Positions 21,480 through 33,100 of a stretch of DNA of 64,000 bases are shown here, piece by piece. The stretch is from Flaccisagitta enflata (lineage: Eukaryota > Chaetognatha > Sagittoidea > Aphragmophora), in the NCBI GenBank assembly GCA_965153355.1, contig OZ231127.1, positions 40,176,001 through 40,240,000 on the forward strand, written 5' to 3'. Within the stretch, counting starts at the first letter, position 1, and each line of letters begins with the position of its first letter. The notes under the pieces are model-generated. The model worked only from the letters and a program-made list of their open reading frames with translations. It did no database searches and was not told the DNA's origin. The translations under genes were made by a program, and so were the position numbers.

Positions 21480-23775
21480 TTGTTTTTTTTCTTCAATAAA
21501 TATCAAGTCTAAACTGCTTCTATCCTAAGACTAGACTAGATTTCCCGGTTGCCTGATATCATGCCTCATTGACGTGAGGGGGAGCATTGGGGCTGGTGAT
21601 GCATAATGCGATTGCCGACCGGGTGAATGATAAGATGTTTCTGTGATGAGGGGATCGAAGGGGCAATTGGCAGTGACATGATTGATATAAAATCTGTCTA
21701 TTTCAAATGACTGTCTTTAACGTAGCTGTAACGAAATTAGTCTACAATAAATATATGTAACGCAAAATGAAAAGATCAGTTTACAGAATATAGACGAGTC
21801 TTCCATTCACTTCTATGTGAATCTTAGTTTTGTCCAAGAGGAATAACATCATCGTCGTCCATCAGTACTTCAGAAGGAGTCTTGTAGATTCCCGTGACAT
21901 TCGATCTTCTGTTTCGAACTATTTGATCGCCAAAGGGCGAGAAGGCAATCATGGACTTCATTCGTTTCTTGGCGAAATCCATCAATTCTTGTTGGATCGT
22001 TTTTATGCCAATGGTGTCACACACCTTCTCATAGCTTACACAATTAGGAATGCCGCAGTATGATTTCACACATCTTGCATGAAATTTAGTGATACTGTCG
22101 AAAAGACTTTTGCTGGCCGTACATGTTACTATTGCCGCGTATTTCCATATAGAGTTGATTACAGCATCATGTAATTTCAAAATCCACTCTGGACGTTGCC
22201 AAATAGATTTTGCCGCAAGACGCTTGAGGGCGTTAACTCTTGGGATAGCACTTCCAAGCATATTCTTAATGTGTTCATTCCATGCCAGGCGGTCATCTAG
22301 ATTTACGCCAAGGAAGCGATGGATCGACACCTGTTTAACATCTTCGCCGAGGAGCTTTAGATTGATCGGGATTTTTCTTTGCGTCGGTCTTCTTGAAAAT
22401 TTCATGAAAACGGATTTTTCTGGCGCCAAACGCACCCTCCACATCGTCGTCCAAGTCGCGATTCGAGCTAGCGCCTCATTCATCTTCTTTTCTGCTTCTT
22501 TAGGGTCTTCGCAGGTGCACCAGATGGCGATGTCGTCGGCGTATTGTGCAAGTTGGATGCTCTTGTCTAGCCCGACAATGTCACGCAGGTCATCTACGAA
22601 TAAATTAAAGAGAGTAGGCGACAAGACCGCCCCCTGGGGCGTTCCAGCCTCCATTTTGATAACCGGGGAAATTTTTTGGCCAACTCTGACTTTAAGAGAC
22701 ATGTTAGTCAAAAAACCTTGTATGACTCCAACAAGTGGTTTTGGTAGTTCTAGCTTCATGACCTTCCACATGAGTCCTTTGACCCAAACTTTGTCAAATG
22801 CGCCAGCAACATCGAGAAAAGCCGCGACGGTGCATTCTCCTTTGACGAAACCGTGCGTCACATTTTCTGATAGCCTGACAACATGTTCCAGACAGTTTCT
22901 GCCTTGTTTATAAGCGGCTTGAAGTTCGTTGTCTTTTATCTTTCTTTTGATCTTTTTTCTCTATTCTTTCTTTGATAGAACTCTCAAATAATTTCGAGAT
23001 GCATGATGAAAGACTGATGGGGCGCCAATTTTTCGCGTGCTTCAGATCTTTATTGCTTTTTGGTATCATTGATATTCGCACTGAACGCCATGAAATTGGA
23101 AAGTATGGTGAAGAATTTTGCAAGATTGCAAATTACGTTTTTCCCGGCATGTTTGAGGATTTTGTAAGTAATGCCATCCTCACCACCGGCCGATTTATTC
23201 TTTTTTTTCTTGAGGAAATAATAAATCTCATTCGCCGTTATTTTTTCATCATGAATCGCTGGAGGGAGTTTTCTTCCATTTCTACCGATTCTCTCTGTTT
23301 CAAGGAAGCTTTCTGGAGTGGCATTGCGAAGTTCTTTGTCAACTCGACTGAAGTCTGTTGCATCAGCAGGAATGCCACTATCAACTTCAGACTCGATGCT
23401 TTGCATGAAGTTATTGTCGAAGTTAGCATCATTTGGAAAAGCATGAGCATTTGCTAGGCGATTTACATGAATAGTGGCGAGTGATTCTTCTTCTTTTTGC
23501 AGCACTCCGTGAGCATCAAAAATACCACTGTTTGCTGCATCTTCTTTCTTTTTTCCTATATCTGGTTCAATTTCTCGGAGACTCCTCCAAGCCCAATAAG
23601 GACATGAGGCTGAAATTTGGCTAAAAATTTTAAGGACAATGCCCAGCTTCAGATTTGAGGAAAGCAATTTTATTTTTTTGCGCAAATTCTTAGAAAAAAT
23701 ATTGTTTGTATGAATTAACTTTATTTTTTGTTTAATGTTTTGTCTAATATTTTTTTTTGTTATGAACAAATACAA
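21390..23775 (-). mobile_element. Decayed non-LTR retrotransposon with poly(A) tail
   Basis: Minus-strand LINE. The frame at 21824-22861 carries reverse-transcriptase motifs in order: AFLDVAGAFDKVW, GTPQGAVLSPTLFNLFVDDL, the catalytic QYADDIAIW, then RFLGVNLDDRLAWNEH. This layout is known from Jockey/I/R1-type elements. Upstream sequence (22908-23123 and 23050-23775) gives the linker and finger region (KKKKNKSAGGEDGITYKILK, KHAKNWRPISL) in different frames, so at least two frame breaks exist. No endonuclease is seen. A T-rich run at about 21390-21490 on the plus strand is the likely poly(A) tail of the minus-strand element. The copy is inactive. Confidence 0.88.
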
Positions 23776-24206
23776 AAACAGTTACTTATATATCTAAGTT
23801 GTATGTAAAGTATAATCATACTATATATCAGTTAATTGCAATATGCAATATTATTATAGGAAAATCATAAAAAAGTATTAAGAACATGCTAAAAACATTT
23901 CAGCCCCAATTTTTTTAAAAGTCAAGGACCTCCCAGCCTGGGGAAGAATTTACTGGTCCTTATAAAAAAAAAGTGAACCAGAGAAAAAAAGGTCGAGTTG
24001 AAGAGGGAGAAGAAAACGAGCTGTCTGATCAGTGGGCCAACGTAACGTGACGAAGAGTGGACGTGGGCGGCCAAAAAGTGTAACGGCGCGCAAAAGGCAG
24101 GAACGAAACAAACATAATTACGAAACAAACATTATTATGAAACAAACATTATTACGAAAGTAAGTAAACTCGATCTTGAAAGTGAAATTACCACTGGTGA
24201 GCAAAG
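23776..24206. other. A/T-rich intergenic, no gene seen
   Basis: A short direct repeat of an ACGAAACAAACATTATTA word lies near 24115-24160. Nothing else is recognised. Confidence 0.45.
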
Positions 24207-24389
24207 AACAAGGCCAAATACACGGCTACCCTGGTCGCATGCGGGTGGGTAGGAGCGGTGCTGGAGAAGGTCACTGGGGCATCTGGACAGAAGCGGTATG
24301 GTCAAATCTCAAAAATGCCAAAAAAGTAAAACCGACCGACCGACCGACATAGCGGGGTGAGTAGAGTCGCATAGCACGCAACTAAAAAT
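24207..24389 (+). repeat. Short hairpin-ended element, complete copy
   Basis: AACAAGGCCAAATACACGGC start, GGTCGCATGCGGGTGGG, (GACC)n core, then AGTCGCATAGCACGCAACT with TAAAAA. The terminal palindrome is diverged. Confidence 0.75.
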
Positions 24390-24807
24390 CGAAAAGAACC
24401 TACGTACCGTCACACGGGGCTAATCGGGACAGCAGGGGCTAAGCGGGACAGCAATCTAAAAAATATTTCTCTTTGTGATATTTCAAACCCGGTCAACTTT
24501 TCTTAGTTTCTCCCATCATTTTCGCAAGATTTAGTAAATATGAGGTATCATACAGCGGTTTATAATGTTTTATAACCATTTTAAATTGTTTTTAACATGA
24601 AATGTAAACAATGTGTAAAAAAAAAATTGACATAGTCTAAAAATAAGAACCTCAAGGCTTCAGAAAACAGACAATCTTTTTTAAAGCAGGCGTACATGTA
24701 CATCGTTAGTCGACCCTAACCAATGTTTATATTCTATGACTATCAAAGGAGAATGCAGCTTAGGTATGAATGGTAAATAGGGCCGGTTGATCGTGTTTCA
24801 CTAACTT

Positions 24808-25020
24808 AACAAGGCCGGATACTCGACCAAAAGTAGTCGCTGTCGGGGCAGGGCAGGGGCAGTGTACGTGGGTGGGCTAGGCTGTAATGTGGCAGGGCTG
24901 GGGTCGTAATGCTCATAAATCAGTATTACAGGCAATTTCCCGTCATCCAAAATTTAAGATTATGGACCTACGGACATGGCCTACGAACACAGCCTCCTAT
25001 AGAGCCACTTAGCAAGCGAC
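24808..25020 (+). repeat. Diverged short hairpin-ended element
   Basis: AACAAGGCCGGATACTCGACC is followed by a GGGGCAG-rich segment. A degraded right end (CCTCCTATAGAGCCACTTAGC) is about 200 bp away, and the GACC core is missing. Confidence 0.5.
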
Positions 25021-25117
25021 CAAAACCAAACAAGACAGACATGTCACACGGTATAGTACTTGAATTTGCTTTTAAAAAGAGAAACTGCAAATGAACTAGG
25101 AAAACTACGGATATTTT

Positions 25118-25172
25118 GAATGAATGAATGAATGAATGAATGAATGAATGAATGAATGAATGAATGAATGAG
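25118..25172. repeat. (GAAT)n microsatellite
   Basis: About 13 GAAT units. Confidence 0.95.
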
Positions 25173-25355
25173 GTACGGCATGAGAGGTGAAAGGAATGAA
25201 GAAATACGTAAGAATCACCCGGTTTGCTCAATTCAAATGTTTGCGTGACCAACCGACCGACCAACCAACCGACGGACGGCGAGGACGCACTTAAAAAGCC
25301 CAACGGTAATAGCATTTGTCTGAGAGAGCCTACTTACAAAACTTCATGGCCCTTA

Positions 25356-25779
25356 CACGCTTTTCTTTTTATAAGAACACTGTTTATAAGAACATCAGCC
25401 TCAGATTTGGCTAAAAAATAAGAACATCCTAAGAACATGCTGAGCCTCAGATTTGAAAATAAAAAAAATATTTTTCAAAAAACTGGTAAAATAAGATAAA
25501 AAACCTTTAACGATTGATATGTTGGTAATGATTTTTAAACTGATAATTTATTATTCATCAAATATCAATCTTACATCTCTTTTTTTATGATTAAAATGTT
25601 TGTTTTTTTAAACAATTGCTTAAAATACACCATTATAGTAATAGGAACATATAATTTTTAAGAAATTCTTTTTCAAAAATAAGAACATGTTAAGAACGCT
25701 TGAGCCTTATAACAGAGCTAAAAATAAGAACGCTGAGGCTCACTTCAAAAATCCATGTTCTTATAAAATGAAAAGCGTG
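25356..25779. mobile_element. 424-bp MITE with TA target duplication
   Basis: Ends CACGCTTTTCTTTTTATAAG and its complement (CTTATAAAATGAAAAGCGTG, about two mismatches) are flanked by TA on both sides, as for Tc1/mariner-type elements. The inside holds repeated AATAAGAACATN and CTGAGCCTC words and has no transposase. Confidence 0.8.
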
Positions 25780-25828
25780 TATCCTGTTACTTTCAAAGTT
25801 ATCCCACTTATTAACAATCCGACATTGA

Positions 25829-25890
25829 CGATGACGACGATGACGTCGACGACGACGATGACGTCGACGACGACGACGACGACGACTTTA
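25829..25890. repeat. (GAC)n/(GATGAC)n trinucleotide tract
   Basis: A GACGATGACGTCGACGAC-type tract abuts the dispersed repeat at 25915. The inverted copy at 53631-54493 is also flanked by a trinucleotide (GTC)n tract on the same side. Confidence 0.85.
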
Positions 25891-25914
25891 TGATGAAATT
25901 AGTACTTCGAAGCT

Positions 25915-26791
25915 CTACTAGTGTTTCCCCATCATTTACTCTTATTTCCAATCGTCAGAACAATTGAAATTTAGTTAAAGTACTTTACGCTTATTTTCAG
26001 CCAATTGTCTTAAAATCTCGGAAATAGGGTCATTGTTCTACGTGGCCCGCTTGATACTAAATGATTCAACGATTCCGTTTTCTCTTTTCGCAGTGTAGAA
26101 AACTTGCTAATGGAGGTATATGAAAGTCAAAAATCATTGTTGAATGCCAAACCATGGAATACGACACAATATGAACTCATGTGACAAAATGGAACAAACG
26201 TCTTAAAAAAATCGGAAATAGGGTCGTTCTTGAAGTGAGAGAAAAAATGAGTTTTGCTAAGGTTCTGACAAAATCAACGGTTGTCTTTGCTCACTTAGGC
26301 ATAAGTCTAGGGAGCGCGATTGAAAAACTGCTTTAAATCATTGAATGAACCCCAGAAGAAAAAAAAAGTTGGCTGCATCAAGTTGTCGTCGTTAAGGCCT
26401 GTATGCCGTAGTTGATACTGTAACTTTCGAGAAGAATATCTAAAGTAAAGATGAAGATATCGCCATAATTTTTTTTTCATTTTTCTCTCATAGCCCAACG
26501 GAGATAGTTAGAAGCCTTCTTTGATCTGTTGGAAGTTAGATAAGCAAGAAAATTAGTTATTTCTATGTGTTACATATTTGTTACACAATTTTTAGCAATA
26601 ATCTAACGTTATCTTGGACTGAAATAAAGAAAAAATTGCGATTTTTTTAAAAGATTTCGATACATACACTCAAGTATGAACTTGGTGAATTGTTTCGGGC
26701 ACATGAAACCACTTGGAGGATTAATCGGTACCTGAGACGGAGGAAAATCGCAAAAAAATTACCATAACCCCCTGACAAAAAATTTAACCTG
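25915..26791 (+). repeat. ~870-bp dispersed repeat, inverted copy at 53631-54493
   Basis: Long stretches match the reverse complement of 53631-54493, for example TCATGTGCCCRAAACAATTC and TTGAATGAACCCCAGAAGAA. There is no coding potential. The boundary next to a trinucleotide repeat is shared by both copies. The family is unknown to me. Confidence 0.85.
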
Positions 26792-27180
26792 GGGGAAGTT
26801 CAATTTTCGCTTTTTAGGCACCTTGGCAAACTTACCCCGCAATCATGTATTGTCAAGTCATTGATCTGATTATCAGCAGATTGATTCCATTGACAAATTG
26901 ATAGTGCAATCAATTTATCAGCGCAGAAAACATGAACCTCGGCATGTCGAGAATTATCGCGGATTTTTAAGGTTCGAATGTTCTGAATCTTTAAGTTTGA
27001 CCGTAATGAAAAGAATTTCGTTACATTGCCACTAAATAACTTTGTGAACTGCATCAATACCTGTAATTTAAAAACTTCGCGCTATCATGGAAGAAAGGTA
27101 GGTAGATATCGTTCACCTTTCGAAAGACAATCTTTCGACGCCATCACACTCGATTATTTACAGCGCTCGGCGCCTTTTTT

Positions 27181-27855
27181 GGGCAGCGGCCGCGGAGGGG
27201 CCGATGACCTATGTTTCCACATGGGGCATATTTTCCGGTTTCCATCTGTCTGTCCATCCGTCTGTCCCCCCAAGCCTAGAACAAATTAGATTAGGCCTTT
27301 CAGACCCAAAATCAGGCCTATCAGACCTTTCAGACCTCAATTTAGGCCTCTGAGAACCTCAATCAGGTCTTTCAGAACTCAAATCAGGCTTTCCAGACCT
27401 CAAATTAGGCCTCTTAAAATCTTACTCAGGCCTCTCAGAACCCCAATTAGGCCTTACAGATCCAAAATAGGGCCTTGATGCACCTCAAATCAGGCCTCTT
27501 GGACCCCTGATCAGGCCATCCAGACTTCAAATCAGGCCTCTCGGAACCTAATTCAGCTCTCTCAGATCCAAATCAGGCCTTTTCAAACCCCAAATCTGGC
27601 CTTTCAAACCCAAAATCAGGCCTTCTAGACCTTAAACTAGGCCTATCCAACCCAGATCAGATTAGACTCGAAATCAGGCCTCTAAGCCCCAAAACCAGCT
27701 TCTCAAACCTCTCAGACCTCAAATCAGGCATTTTAGACCTCAAATCAGGCAACTCACTTAAAATCGAACTACTGGGACCCAAAATCAGGTATTTAAGACA
27801 CTGCAATTGTCCAGCAAAGAATCATAGGTCATCGGCCCCTTTGGGGTCACTGCCC
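27181..27855. mobile_element. 675-bp inverted-repeat element filled with an AGGCCT minisatellite
   Basis: The left end GGGCAGCGGCCGCGGAGGGG with GCCGATGACCTATG matches the complement of the right end (CATAGGTCATCGGC, CCCTTTGGGGTCACTGCCC) over about 33 bp with a few mismatches. Nearly all the interior is a diverged repeat of about 25-30 bp with the core CAGACCTCAAATCAGGCCTC. No transposase. The target duplication is unclear. Confidence 0.75.
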
Positions 27856-28090
27856 CATTCATCATCTTTTAGTAACATAAACTAACATAGGGGCATCGGG
27901 TACCGCTGTCCATGTAACGCTTTTGCGATTATTAATTTGTACTTCGTTTGTTTTCATTGTATCGTTTTCTTTAAATTGCTCTGAATTGTCATAATTTGAT
28001 GTCTTTAATTTGTTTTCCCATTAAAATCTCTTGAATCTCTTGAAATCGCAGTGGTCATTTCCATGCATTCCACTTCCGCTCGCCCGCTCG
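27856..28090. promoter_or_regulatory. Upstream region of TMEM106
   Basis: T-rich sequence runs to a plausible splice acceptor (TTGAAATCGCAG, ending 28043) 47 bases before the chosen start codon, which suggests that an untranslated first exon lies upstream. No core promoter motif is clear. Confidence 0.3.
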
Positions 28091-29352
28091 ATGCTTTGCT
28101 TACCAAAAGGCGATAACTATGATACATTGATTGGAGAAAATGGAGTTACCGAAAAGGTAGATCTTGCCAACGCCGAAAAGTCTGGCCCCGGCAAAGAAGC
28201 GAATGGGGCGGGCGGCGGAGGTCCGCGGCGTGGGGCGCGGTTCACCGGTCGCGGGCGTGATGGTGGCGAGCATGGCACTGCCACCTGTCCAACGTGCGAC
28301 GGACACGGCAAAGTTCCGAAAGAAAAGGAAAGGAACCTGCTGGCTTTGATCCCCGCCGACGATGAGCGTCTCAAAGTACGTTCGCGCTCTTTCTCTTCTG
28401 CCTGTTTCTCTCCTCAGTCAGCCTCTTTTTCTCCTTTCTTCCTATTTTCTTCTTTCTTACTCTTTTCTCCTTTCTTCCTCTTTTCTCTTTTCTCATTTCC
28501 CCTTTCCTATTCTGATTCTTTCCTCCTATTTCCCTCTCCTTTCCTTTCTTCCTATTTTTCTTTCATCCTATTTTGCTTTTATCCATTTCTTTCATTCTTT
28601 TCGCCCTCTTCTTTTGCTCTATTCCTATCTCTATTTCCATCTTCCCCTTTTCCTGTCTTTCCCTTTTCCTGTCTTTCCCTTTTCCTGTCTCCCTCTTTCC
28701 CTTATCTTGTGCCCTCTCACATTCTTGAATAGCCTTTGACACAGTCAAATTACAACGTCACTGTTATTTTGTCCTCTCACAGCCCTCGCGTACCAAGACT
28801 TACGTTTTGGGCGCCGTGGTGGCGTCTCTCATCGTCGCCGGTCTTTCCATTTTCTTCATTTACCCTCGTTCTTTCGACTTCTTCATTCCATTTCCGAAAC
28901 CCAACCTGGAACCAATCAAACTATACATCAACACGACCGAACCAGGGATCGTGCAGTTTACCATTCGTAATCATTGGATCCTACAGAACAATAACTGGTA
29001 CTATATCACGTTGAACAGTCTCAACGTTAGGGCCTATTTGAATAAGCTGGTAACAGAGACTGTGAACCAAACGGCCGTCATGGTACCCGCCAAGAGCAGC
29101 GTCGTCGTGTATCAAAATATCCCGGTCACTTTCAAGGACGACCTCGAATATCTAGTCAAGTTTTGCAATGATCCCCGCGCTTGGGTCCACACCATCTATA
29201 TGAGATTTCAGGCCACCGCGCAAGTGTCTGCCATGGGTTACTCCTTCACCAAGATCGTAGAAAGTTACCAGCGAGTGTCTTGCGGAAGACCCGAAATTTC
29301 CACGACAAAGGCGCCGCCCAAACTGGCGGCGCCACCCACCGCTAACGGATGA
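28091..29352 (+). CDS. TMEM106: TMEM106-family lysosomal type II membrane protein, two exons
   Basis: TMEM106 proteins sit in late endosome and lysosome membranes; in vertebrates TMEM106B affects lysosome size, acidification and transport. Exons 28091-28375 and 28783-29352 join in phase after LKxx to 284 residues, close to the 274 of human TMEM106B. The cytosolic N-terminus is Gly/Arg-rich and contains CPTCDGHGKVP (Cys66, Cys69) followed by LLALIPADDERL, the family signature. One membrane span covers about residues 101-122. The lumenal domain begins PRSFDFFIPFP, has sequons at YINTT (Asn145) and VNQT, and two cysteines (KFCNDP, VSCG) at the places of the family's disulphide. The start at 28091 is the first Met that leaves a normal length; an in-frame Met at 28031 is also possible but lies before a likely splice acceptor. 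I cannot tell which vertebrate paralogue is closest. Confidence 0.93.
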
Positions 29353-30191
29353 AAAAGAACTTTCCTTCGCGATGTCGTTGGGGCACGCCATGCTGAGCTT
29401 TGGTGATGGAAATTTGTCGGCTTCATTGCCGATGCATCGCTTGCTAATGTTACGAAGCGGCTGTGCTTTTAATTACTAGATAGACACTGTAAATTTGTTT
29501 TCTATATTAATCATGAAGCTAGTCACGGGATAAATCAGCTAAGGCTGTTTTTATGGTTGTCTGGGCATTCTAAAGGACGTTTATTGGTAAATAATACCAC
29601 AGTTGCCTTATAATTGGGGCCGCGGTCATTACCCTTTACTCATTATGTCACTTTACATAAAAAGTCTCTACTTTGGATCTCGCATTTAGACGTCTTTGTT
29701 ACGCGGGGTTCTTTTCGACCTCCATAAAAGGAATTGTAAATGAGAGCCAGATGCAAAGAGATAACATTATTCTGACTTGGTGATTTGTTTCTCTCTTTCC
29801 TCCACTCATGCGATGCTAAAAAACTTCAGCAAAAAAAATCCGAACGCGTCGCACGCTAGCCGATTATTTCGAGGAATTAGGTTGCGTGATTTGCATTGGG
29901 AATGAATTTTTCTAGTTAGCGCCGTGTCTTTCGGCAATTAAAAACGCGATTGAATCAATTAAGCTGTCGCGTGTTCGGCTCGTTTTCGATTTTCCCCATT
30001 TTTTCGCTCTACTCCGTTTTCGTAAGGAAATGTTATTAACGCGTTGTTAACTATATAATTATAACCACGTTATCTCTTTCTCTCACCACCTCTCGCGTTT
30101 TGCAAGGCGCGCGTTGTTTCCGTTAATTTGGTAGATTATCCACTTTCTGATCTTTAGATAAGGGCACAGTGAAAATCCATCTGAAATTTGA
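29353..30191. other. TMEM106-PRMT7 intergenic region
   Basis: This should hold the TMEM106 3' UTR and the PRMT7 promoter. I see no repeat, extra exon or clear polyadenylation signal. An in-frame TGA lies immediately before the PRMT7 ATG at 30192. Confidence 0.45.
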
Positions 30192-33100
30192 ATGATAGCG
30201 ACGCGTCGTTGTATCCCCTTGGTGTCGACAAACTATTTTTGGAGGTTTGACACTCACCATTGGTTGAATTACTCTTCTCGCGTGGATTCGTCGTCGTCTG
30301 GCGTTTTTACCGCCATCTTTCATCCGGCATCGGGGAAGTTCGTCTGGAAAATGAAGCCCGACGACTATGATTATGTGCAGGTGCGGGTGGCATGGTTGGG
30401 TGCTTCACATAGCAAAAGTTGCTTATTTCTTTTTGTTCTCTTTACCTAATGTGGAGTGGCCAATTCTAAGACCCTTACCATTTTTCTTTTATCAAAAATC
30501 GTTCATTTTCCGTTTTTTAGAAAAAATTTTTTGAGAGCCTAATTTGTATATTGCAGTGGGATAAAAAGATATGCTGATCTTCTTTGAATTAGCTTTTACA
30601 AATTTCTGCTCTTTAAAGAATTGTAAATCTGCCTTTTCACAAGCTCTTTTGTAACTTATGCTCTGATATTTTAATCTATTTTTACAGAAATCATGATTTT
30701 CTAAAACAAACAATTGTTCCTTTTGTAACGAGACTACACAGGATTTTGCTGAATTCTGGGAAATCTGAAGAAACTTTAAGGCCAAAACAAAAACGGAAGA
30801 TGAAGGAATTTTGAGAAAAGGAAAACGGTCATCTTCATGATTTTTTTCACTCCATATTGGGTTAGCGGAACGAGAAGAAAATCAAATTTTTTGCCATGCG
30901 AAGCGCGCAAGTGGCATGGTTATAAATAATTCTACGACTTCACCAATATGGCTACATTTTCCACCTAGGGTAGGATTTTGCAGACTGCTGATTAGTATGA
31001 ATATGAACAGGGTGGCAGAAACAGGGGCACACTTGGCACATTGTGCCTCGGAACTATAGCACAAAAGTCGGACTTATAGATTTGATAATGAAAAAAAATT
31101 GGGGAAAAGAAGAAAAAAGTAGGCCGAAAATGGAAAAATCCGCAGGATAAATAGGGTATTAGTTTTGATCACTTTTACTTTTGTTGTGGGAACTCTTAAT
31201 TTCCATGAATTGAAAAGAAAAATGCAGAAAACTAGTAGTTTTATGCAATATTTTCATAATAATAATTGATCTTTAAAAGTCGGACTTAAAGCGCTGCGAA
31301 AATTTGTGCCTTGGACCTATAGAATTTTCTGCCACCCTGAATATGAATATGTAATAGCTTCAATCTTTTGTGGGGTATTATTTTCATCGAATTTGTATCT
31401 TAACTCCCAGGAGCTCGCGCGTTCCGCTTATGCCGACATGCTCCACGATTATGATCGAAATGAAAAATATGAAGAAGGCGTGAAATCGGCCATCCGTGAA
31501 ATGAAAAGGAGAGGCATTGAACCCCGTGTCTTGGACATTGGCACAGGTAAAATCGGGTGTCCAAAGCGAAATCCTAAATGACAGTACACTGTAGATGCCA
31601 GTGGTTTTGCGAGACCATCTGTTCTGATTATCATTGCGAAAGAGGTTGACAATTGAGTCTATTTTCAGGCACAGGCCTTTTGTCCATGATGGCGTGTCGA
31701 CATGGTGCAAACGACGTCATAGCTTGCGAGGTAATTTGATATGAATCTCGTTGGCGCATTTCTGGCTCTGAATGTCCATGCTGCCTCATAATGAGCGGCC
31801 ACTTTCGGATCATAGCATGTTATAATTGACGTTGATCCACTGATCAGGCATTTCTCCCAATGGCGTCCATCGCTGAGAAAATCATCAAAGACAATGGATT
31901 TGAGGGCAAAATAAAAGTCGTGAGAAAACGGTCAACGGAAATGTCGCCAGAAGTCGATATGGATGGAAAGCGCGCGAATATCTTAGGTAGAGACGAACCT
32001 CGCAAAAAAACTATGTCATTTTGCTGAGAATTAAAAAAAATGGCATGCAGGGACAAACATTTCGCATCCATTCTAGGTGGATTTCCTTTACTCTTTGTTC
32101 CGTTATAGCGGGGTATAAAGTTCTTTCGTATGATTGCCTGAGATTTCACGAAGTGAAAATTGATTCGGCGATACAGTTGGATCCTGCTATAATGGTTTCA
32201 AGAGTGACGGAAATCCACCTTTTACGGTTTTAATAACCTGGTCCCTTTATGTGTCAATTTCATGTGTCATGTGTCAATTTCTTGGTCCCTTCATGTGTCA
32301 ATCTCTATGATGGCAATAACGAAAATCCGCCTATAGTTGAAAAGATTTGCTGTGTCTGTGACCACAGTGACGGAGGTGTTTGACACGGAGTTGATCGGGG
32401 AAGGCGCCATCGCCACGTACAGACATGCGCTGGACCAGTTGTTAACGCCAGACTGCATCGCCGTTCCTTCCCTCGGCCGAATGTACGTGCAGGTGCGTTG
32501 CGGAATCTCTCTCTATCTCTTATTCCGTTTGATATTATTCTCGCATTGCTAATATTTTCCCTTTTTCAGGTGGTGAGTTCCGAATTGATCAGACGATGGC
32601 ATGAGCTCTGCCCTATCCAAGTCCAAGACAAGCGAATAGATGTACCAGCGTTTGCAAAGTATCCCGCTGGAAACGTGTTTTACGATCTCCAGGTGGGACC
32701 AGGATGAAATGCGATGCGAGCCAAAATTCTAAGTTCTCACAGACCCTCCGTTTGACCCAACAGTAGTAAGGGACCGATATGAAAGAAATGATGCGTTACT
32801 GTAGGCGTGACTCATGATAAGATAGGTCGAAGTGCAAACGAAGGACAAATTAGAGGAGTCAAAACATTTTTTCCAATATTTCAAATTTTATAAATCTTGA
32901 CTTTTTTCATCAAAAAATATCATTGTTATGTTATATTTCTTTTAGTTTTGCATAGAAAATCATTTGTAGATAAAAAAAAAGAGCGCTGAGCAAGAGAAGA
33001 GGGGAGAAAAAAGAAGGAAATCTTTAGAAAATTTAATTTTGCAACTAGACTTGTCTTGGGGAAAATTCTAAGACTCTCTCTAAATGCAAAATTTTGCATT

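Noticed and set aside
22089-22913. Plus-strand open frame of 274 codons
   Set aside because: It is the antisense shadow of the LINE reverse-transcriptase frame on the minus strand, which has clear catalytic motifs.
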